This document shows positions 59,885 through 64,000 of a stretch of 64,000 nt of DNA, piece after piece. The notes under the pieces are model-generated. The model saw nothing but the letters and a program-made list of their open reading frames with translations, was not told where the DNA came from and made no database searches. The first letter of the stretch is position 1; each line of letters begins with the position of its first letter. The position numbers were made by a program, and so were the translations under genes. This stretch comes from JBGSIC01 sp041751875. GTDB taxonomy: Bacteria; Bdellovibrionota; FAC87; UBA2466; JACKAF01. The stretch covers positions 1 through 64,000 of the forward strand of contig JBGSIC010000008.1 of the NCBI GenBank assembly GCA_041751875.1. The letters are read 5' to 3'.

Positions 59885-59914
59885 TGTCATTGCTTCGCTA
59901 CGCTCGCAATGACA
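59885..59914. repeat. TCATTGCGAG-type dispersed repeat, copy 2
   Basis: TGTCATTGC and GCAATGACA arms around TTCGCTACGCTC. It ends exactly at the base before the stop codon of the VKOR-DsbA gene on the minus strand. Copy 1 is at 30673-30707, also at a gene end. Confidence 0.78.
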
Positions 59915-61147
59915 CTACTTTGAGAGTTTTTCGAGCTCTAGGGCCGCAAACTTTTCCAGAATGCCGGGATTCAGTGCGAGCGGCACAAGCTTGCCGTTGA
60001 GATAGATCGAAGGCGTGTAGCCAACTTGCAGGGCTTGGCCCAACTCCAGATCCCGGTGAATGGGCTCTAACGTTTTCGGATCATTCATGCACTTGGCAGC
60101 TTCGTCTGCGGTAAACACGAAAGAAAGAGACTTAAAAATCTCGTTCCAATTTTCATCGCCACGGAGCTTCTCAAAAACAAAATCATGGTACTCCCAGAAG
60201 GCATTCTTCCTTCCGGCGCAAACTCCCAAACGCGCCAGTCCGCACGCCTTGTCGTGGTTCGAGCGAGTGAGCGTGGAATTGCAAGCGGCATCGAGAGGAT
60301 AGTTTTTGAAAACCAACTGCACCTTGTCGGGGCGAGCCTGACGAAAATCTTCGAGAATTGTTGCTGCTCTTCTACAATGGGGGCACTGGAAATCGCTAAA
60401 AACGACAAGCTGCAAGGGGGCGCCGGATTTACCCTGTGACGCATCTTCGGGCTGCACGGGCAGAGGCTTGGAGGGCAGGTTTTTCCACTCCTCAAAGAAA
60501 AGGGTGAGCTGTTTCTGTTGTTGCTCTGTAAGCTTTCCTCGATTTTCAATCCATTCGGGAAGGGCGAGGGTTCCGGCTGCAAAGGCGACTACGGAAAGGA
60601 TGGCAATTGCCCATTTTCCCTTGCTCAAGGTGAGCGAAGCTTGGCGTTTAAGAGGACCGGTGAAAAAGCGCCGTTTTTCACCCACTGTAACCGGTGCCAA
60701 CAAGCTGGTGAAGGTAAAGTAAGCGAAATTAAAAACGTAGGTTCCCACGCAAAAAAGACAAATCGTCTTAAGGTCGAATATCTGGACTAAAAATAGAATA
60801 AGCTCCACGAATAGCCCGAATGCGCTTAATCTCGCGCACCACTTCTGAAGGCCGGCGAAAGAGGGGGATGAGGGGCGGGCAAGCCAACTTCCCAGAAGCA
60901 AAAGAAAGCAGAAAAGGGCGCCCCAGGCTGCGAGCGGGATCCCGAACAAAACAGAGTATCGACTGGCATCGACGGCGTCGCAGTTGAGGTATTGGCCCGC
61001 GTTGCAAATGCTGGGGCCTGCTTGGATTCCCGATTTGACTCGGGTATGCTGGACCAGCAAGTAGAGGCTCAGTCCAGTTCCTGCGAGGGCGGAAAACCAC
61101 TGGAGTCGATGTAGCCAGCGTAACTTTTTTTCCGAAGCGTTTTCCAC
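59915..61147 (-). CDS. VKOR-DsbA fusion, disulfide-forming membrane oxidoreductase
   Basis: 410 residues from a GTG. N-terminal vitamin K epoxide reductase domain with four to five helices: loop cysteines Cys48 and Cys56 (SICNAGQYLNC), SRYSVLFGIPLAAWG, and the quinone-side CLFC at 130-133. A linker with one further helix (about 178-197) leads to a DsbA-like thioredoxin domain with CPHC at 255-258 and cis-Pro in GYTPSIYL. The fused protein would make disulfides in the periplasm and pass electrons to quinone, replacing separate DsbA and DsbB. Several exported cysteine-containing proteins in this window are possible clients. Confidence 0.92.
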   Translation of the reverse strand: MENASEKKLRWLHRLQWFSALAGTGLSLYLLVQHTRVKSGIQAGPSICNAGQYLNCDAVDASRYSVLFGIPLAAWGALFCFLLLLGSWLARPSSPSFAGLQKWCARLSAFGLFVELILFLVQIFDLKTICLFCVGTYVFNFAYFTFTSLLAPVTVGEKRRFFTGPLKRQASLTLSKGKWAIAILSVVAFAAGTLALPEWIENRGKLTEQQQKQLTLFFEEWKNLPSKPLPVQPEDASQGKSGAPLQLVVFSDFQCPHCRRAATILEDFRQARPDKVQLVFKNYPLDAACNSTLTRSNHDKACGLARLGVCAGRKNAFWEYHDFVFEKLRGDENWNEIFKSLSFVFTADEAAKCMNDPKTLEPIHRDLELGQALQVGYTPSIYLNGKLVPLALNPGILEKFAALELEKLSK

Positions 61148-61164
61148 GAAGGGATTATCTCGAA

Positions 61165-62223
61165 TTGGCCGCGGGTAAGCAAACTGAAAGAAACTTAGGT
61201 TCGAACGATGCCGTCTTCAAAGAACTCGAAACCTTTGTCGATAAAATAGCGGAGGGGCAGAAACCGGCACGAGTCAGTTTGCTCAAGCAAATTTTCAAGA
61301 CCGCACTGAAGCTGGGACTAGAAAGCCCCGGGACACTCAACCTAAAGATAGCGACGACAGTCATCAAGGAACTTCGCTACTCGTTTAAGATGTTCTACCC
61401 CGATCGCTTTGTGCCGAAGGTGACCGTGTTCGGCTCGGCCCGTACCCTTCCGACTGATCCCGTCTATCACCTTGCCAAAGAGTTTGGTAAGGAAGCCTTT
61501 AAACGCAACTACATGATCGTGACTGGCGGTGGCCCAGGTGTCATGGCAGCGGCTAATGAGGGAGCCACCATCAAAGGCGGCTTCGGACTCAACATTCGTC
61601 TTCCCTTTGAGCAGAGCGCGAATCCCTTTATCGATGAAGAGAAGAAACTCATCCACTATAAGTATTTTTTCACGCGTAAGCTTTTCTTACTAAAGGAAGC
61701 CTCCGCGCTAGTTCTTTTTCCAGGCGGCTTTGGAACGCTGGATGAGGGTTTTGAAGTCTTAACTTTAGTACAAACAGGGAAAAGCCGCATTGTGCCCATC
61801 GTGATGGTCGAGCCTCCTGGTTACAACTTTTGGGGCGGGCTACTCGATTTTATCGGCAATCACCTAGTCGACAGAGGCTTTGTGTCAGCCCAGGATCGCC
61901 ACCTCTACAGAATAGTGAATTCGGCGAATGATGCGATGGACCACATCGAACACTTCTATAAAAGCTATCATTCTCTGCGTCTGGTTGATGATCTTTTGGT
62001 ACTTCGCTTGCGCCAAGCGCCTTCAGCCACAGCGTTGAAAGAGATGGAGAAAAAGTTTGGTTTTCTTTCCACGAATGGAAAGTTCAAGGTGTCAGGACCA
62101 CTTGCCGCGGAATCGAACGAACCCGAACTAAAAGATTTGGTGCGTCTTGTTTTCCCGTTTGAACGCCGTGACTTTAGCACCTTGCGCCTTCTCATCGACT
62201 TTATTAACGACAGCGCGGTATAA
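61165..62223 (+). CDS. LOG family protein (nucleotide 5'-monophosphate phosphoribohydrolase-like)
   Basis: 352 residues, longer than simple LOG proteins. After an N-terminal helical part of about 75 residues comes VTVFGSARTLPTD, then IVTGGGPGVMAAANEGA, and the signature PGGFGTLDEGFEVLTLVQTGK with the catalytic Arg in FFTRKL. The last 70 residues form an extra domain. Related enzymes split nucleotide monophosphates into base and ribose 5-phosphate. The TTG start has no good ribosome site and lies only 17 bases from the divergent VKOR-DsbA start. Confidence 0.85.
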   Translation: MAAGKQTERNLGSNDAVFKELETFVDKIAEGQKPARVSLLKQIFKTALKLGLESPGTLNLKIATTVIKELRYSFKMFYPDRFVPKVTVFGSARTLPTDPVYHLAKEFGKEAFKRNYMIVTGGGPGVMAAANEGATIKGGFGLNIRLPFEQSANPFIDEEKKLIHYKYFFTRKLFLLKEASALVLFPGGFGTLDEGFEVLTLVQTGKSRIVPIVMVEPPGYNFWGGLLDFIGNHLVDRGFVSAQDRHLYRIVNSANDAMDHIEHFYKSYHSLRLVDDLLVLRLRQAPSATALKEMEKKFGFLSTNGKFKVSGPLAAESNEPELKDLVRLVFPFERRDFSTLRLLIDFINDSAV

Positions 62224-62257
62224 TAACCTCGCCTTTCCACAGGCTTGGAGATCTCCT

Positions 62258-63310
62258 GTGACCACACACGATTTGGTTTGTCTTCTCTTTCCCGACGTCT
62301 GGGCGCACGAAAGAGAAGGCGTCAAAACACTGCTCGATAGCCTAAGTCAGCAAATTCGTGTTGAGTGTGTGGATTCTCAAAACCAATTAAATTATTTTTC
62401 GGGTACTGATCCCAATAGTGTGGGCGCTTACTGGATTGTGGCACGTGATTGGCAAAAGGCCCTTGCCACCTTGCCTCTGAAACATACGCGCCGCCCCGTT
62501 TTTGCTTCCGTTCTTACGGTGGCCACCAGACGTAGTTTCCCTGATATTTTGAGGCAAGGTTTTCGGCCTTTGGTTCCTCGCGGGGTACAGATTCTTACCC
62601 ACAGCCCTATTAACTTCCGCTTTTTTCGTGAAATAGCGAGGATAAGTCCAGGCAGGGTTCAATATCTTCCTTTTCCCATTGGTCCTTTACCAGAACTTCT
62701 TTCTCGACCCGAGAAACCTGAGTACGTAAAGATCGGGTCTTTCGTCGACTTCCGTTCCGAAAGCAATTTGCACTATCTTTTGAATGTCGCACACTGTGTG
62801 AAGAAAAGAAGTGCGGAGCAAGAAACGCCAGCAGCTAAGTTTGTTCTTTTTGGTACCGGTCCTTTGCGAGACCATTTAATCAGCGCGGCAGCCGAGCTAG
62901 GACTAACCGATTCTTTTGAGATGAGAGAAACGCCCTGGCTTGCAAGCATTCGCGAACTCGACGTGTATTTTCACACCGCGCTACAGACGGGACATTATGT
63001 TCCGCTCTGCGCCGCGGGCCAGGCCGGCATTCCTGTCGTGTCGAGTGATGTGCCCGGGGTAGAAGGTTTTGTGGTGCACAAGGAAACGGGTTATCTCGCC
63101 CCGGTTAACGAAACCGAACCCATCGCAGATGCGCTACTGGATTTAATACGCGACGCCACGCTCCGTCGTGCGATGGGACTAAAATTCCGTCAACATATTC
63201 AGTCAGTGATGAGTCAGGAAAATTTGGCCGAATCTTATCGCAGTTTGTTTGTTAGAGGCCGAGTGATCAAAAAAACTGACGAGTGGGCGGCCGCGACCAA
63301 AGTAGGATAG
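62258..63310 (+). CDS. Glycosyltransferase family 4-like protein
   Basis: 350 residues from the GTG at 62258, with a GGAG site eight bases ahead; the longer open frame overlaps the LOG gene and is rejected. The C-terminal half has the GT-B pattern: YVKIGSFVDFRSESNLHYLL, FVLFGTGPLRDHL, ELDVYFHTALQTGHYVPLCAAGQAGIPVVSSDVPGVEGFV and ETGYLAPVNETEPIADALL. The usual Glu of the EAMA-like motif is not conserved (PLCAAGQ). Sugar donor unknown. ftsQ follows 20 bases downstream. Confidence 0.8.
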   Translation: MTTHDLVCLLFPDVWAHEREGVKTLLDSLSQQIRVECVDSQNQLNYFSGTDPNSVGAYWIVARDWQKALATLPLKHTRRPVFASVLTVATRRSFPDILRQGFRPLVPRGVQILTHSPINFRFFREIARISPGRVQYLPFPIGPLPELLSRPEKPEYVKIGSFVDFRSESNLHYLLNVAHCVKKRSAEQETPAAKFVLFGTGPLRDHLISAAAELGLTDSFEMRETPWLASIRELDVYFHTALQTGHYVPLCAAGQAGIPVVSSDVPGVEGFVVHKETGYLAPVNETEPIADALLDLIRDATLRRAMGLKFRQHIQSVMSQENLAESYRSLFVRGRVIKKTDEWAAATKVG

Positions 63311-63329
63311 TGATTCTAGGAAGCTTGAG

Positions 63330-64000
63330 ATGAACATAGAAAACCGAGTCGAAAAAGTTTCATCTTTCCATCCGGTGCAGAAATTTTTTCTTTTGTTTTT
63401 GCTGAGTCTTTTTCTTTTTTCGGCTCTTCTTTGGGTCCTCGATGGATTTGATGTGAAGCAATTTTTGGCCGGGCGACAATGGTTTGTGGTGAAGTCGGTC
63501 GATGTTGATGTGGCATGGCCTTTGGAAAAAAAAGAAGTCATGCAGTGGCTTCCTAGCTTAGAAGGTCAGAGTCTTCTAAGTTTAAACGTCGATAAAATCG
63601 TGGAATCATTGGAGTCAAAAAACTGGGTTGCCTCTGTGACGGTGAGAAAGCGCTATCCCGATCAAGTTTCGATTCGTCTTGAGTCGAAAATACCCAAAGC
63701 AGTTTTCTTAGAACGCAGCAAACCTTTTTACGTTGATCACGATGGAAAAGTAATTGATCACACTTCGGCGCGTATCAGCGCAAAGTATGAATTGCCTGTG
63801 ATATCGATGTTGCCGCAGGCGACACTTGTGAAGTGGGAATTACCTGAAGCAGTTTTGTTAACAGAAATGTTGAAAGAACACATGGGTACGGGCTTCACGC
63901 TTTCTGAAGTTGTCCTTGAAGCCTATCCGTACTTTCGCGTTTTTATGTCCAATCCGCGAGTCGAAGTTTTGTTCAGTCACAAAAATTGGGAGTCGCAAAT
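63330..64000 (+). CDS. ftsQ: Cell division protein FtsQ/DivIB (3' end outside the window)
   Basis: The frame is open from the ATG at 63330 to the window end (223 codons). An AGGAAG site lies about six bases before the ATG. A short cytoplasmic tail is followed by one membrane helix (about 20-40), then a POTRA domain: FVVKSVDVDVAWPL, GQSLLSLNVDKIVESLESKNWVASVTVRKRYPDQVSIRLESKIPKAVF in outline, and FYVDHDGKVI, all standard for FtsQ. It links early and late divisome parts in the periplasm. The gene is often followed by ftsA and ftsZ; that part is beyond the window. Confidence 0.9.
   Translation, partial: MNIENRVEKVSSFHPVQKFFLLFLLSLFLFSALLWVLDGFDVKQFLAGRQWFVVKSVDVDVAWPLEKKEVMQWLPSLEGQSLLSLNVDKIVESLESKNWVASVTVRKRYPDQVSIRLESKIPKAVFLERSKPFYVDHDGKVIDHTSARISAKYELPVISMLPQATLVKWELPEAVLLTEMLKEHMGTGFTLSEVVLEAYPYFRVFMSNPRVEVLFSHKNWESQ

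Noticed and set aside
1..64000. CRISPR arrays, tRNA or rRNA genes, prophage or insertion sequence
   Set aside because: No regularly spaced repeats, no cloverleaf or rRNA stretches, and no transposase, integrase or phage structural genes were found on reading.

Overview
The window is chromosomal DNA of a Gram-negative, flagellated, respiring bacterium of middling GC content. I read it as a member of the Bdellovibrionota (Bdellovibrio/Oligoflexia-like). This is an inference from several signs: a TIGR02147-type regulator, an FHA-GGDEF diguanylate cyclase built like Bdellovibrio DgcB, a mitochondrial-type aconitase, a long fused flgB-to-flgE operon, and many small orphan exported proteins. No 16S rRNA or other rRNA gene, tRNA, CRISPR array, prophage or transposase was seen. 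TTG and GTG starts are frequent.

Layout. 1-8.5 kb: a broken-off TIGR02147 regulator, then orphan exported proteins (including a tandem paralogue pair and a 603-residue protein with a 10-G tract), a lipoprotein, and an acidic membrane protein paired with a CYTH enzyme. 8.7-12.8 kb: a polytopic membrane protein, an unlisted 57-residue DUF5989 protein, a beta-barrel, methylmalonyl-CoA epimerase and a rhomboid protease. 12.9-18 kb (minus strand): a C45-type hydrolase fused to TPRs, an exported orphan, and an FtsK translocase with no gamma domain. 18.2-23.7 kb: an MDR oxidoreductase, NrnA-like DHH phosphoesterase with panD, the FHA-GGDEF protein and khpA. 23.7-30.7 kb: sdhCAB and aconitase (TCA cycle). 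30.7-42.2 kb: glycosyltransferases, Ste24 protease, a thioesterase, and an ABC transporter with a double permease. 42.4-56.8 kb: a TPR protein, a sigma-54 activator, then flgB-flgC-fliE-fliF-fliG-fliH-fliI-fliJ-motE-like-fliK-flgD-TIGR02530-flgE. 56.8-64 kb: a YceI-like protein with hpt, a large exported orphan, VKOR-DsbA, a LOG-family protein, a glycosyltransferase, and the start of ftsQ.

How it works together. The strongest unexplained signal is a set of -24/-12 (sigma-54) promoter matches, TGGC-N7-TTGC(A/T) and close variants. They sit in the correct orientation just upstream of about ten transcription units: the flagellar operon, the TPR-activator operon, and several exported or envelope orphans. 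The AAA+/Fis activator encoded between the TPR gene and flgB has a GAFTGA loop but no receiver domain, so it is a natural candidate driver. If this holds, the orphan exported proteins form a sigma-54 regulon with the flagellum. A second layer is a family of hairpin repeats bounded by GGTGCC/GGCACC, two of them inside the flagellar operon, plus two copies of a TCATTGCGAG repeat placed right at gene ends.
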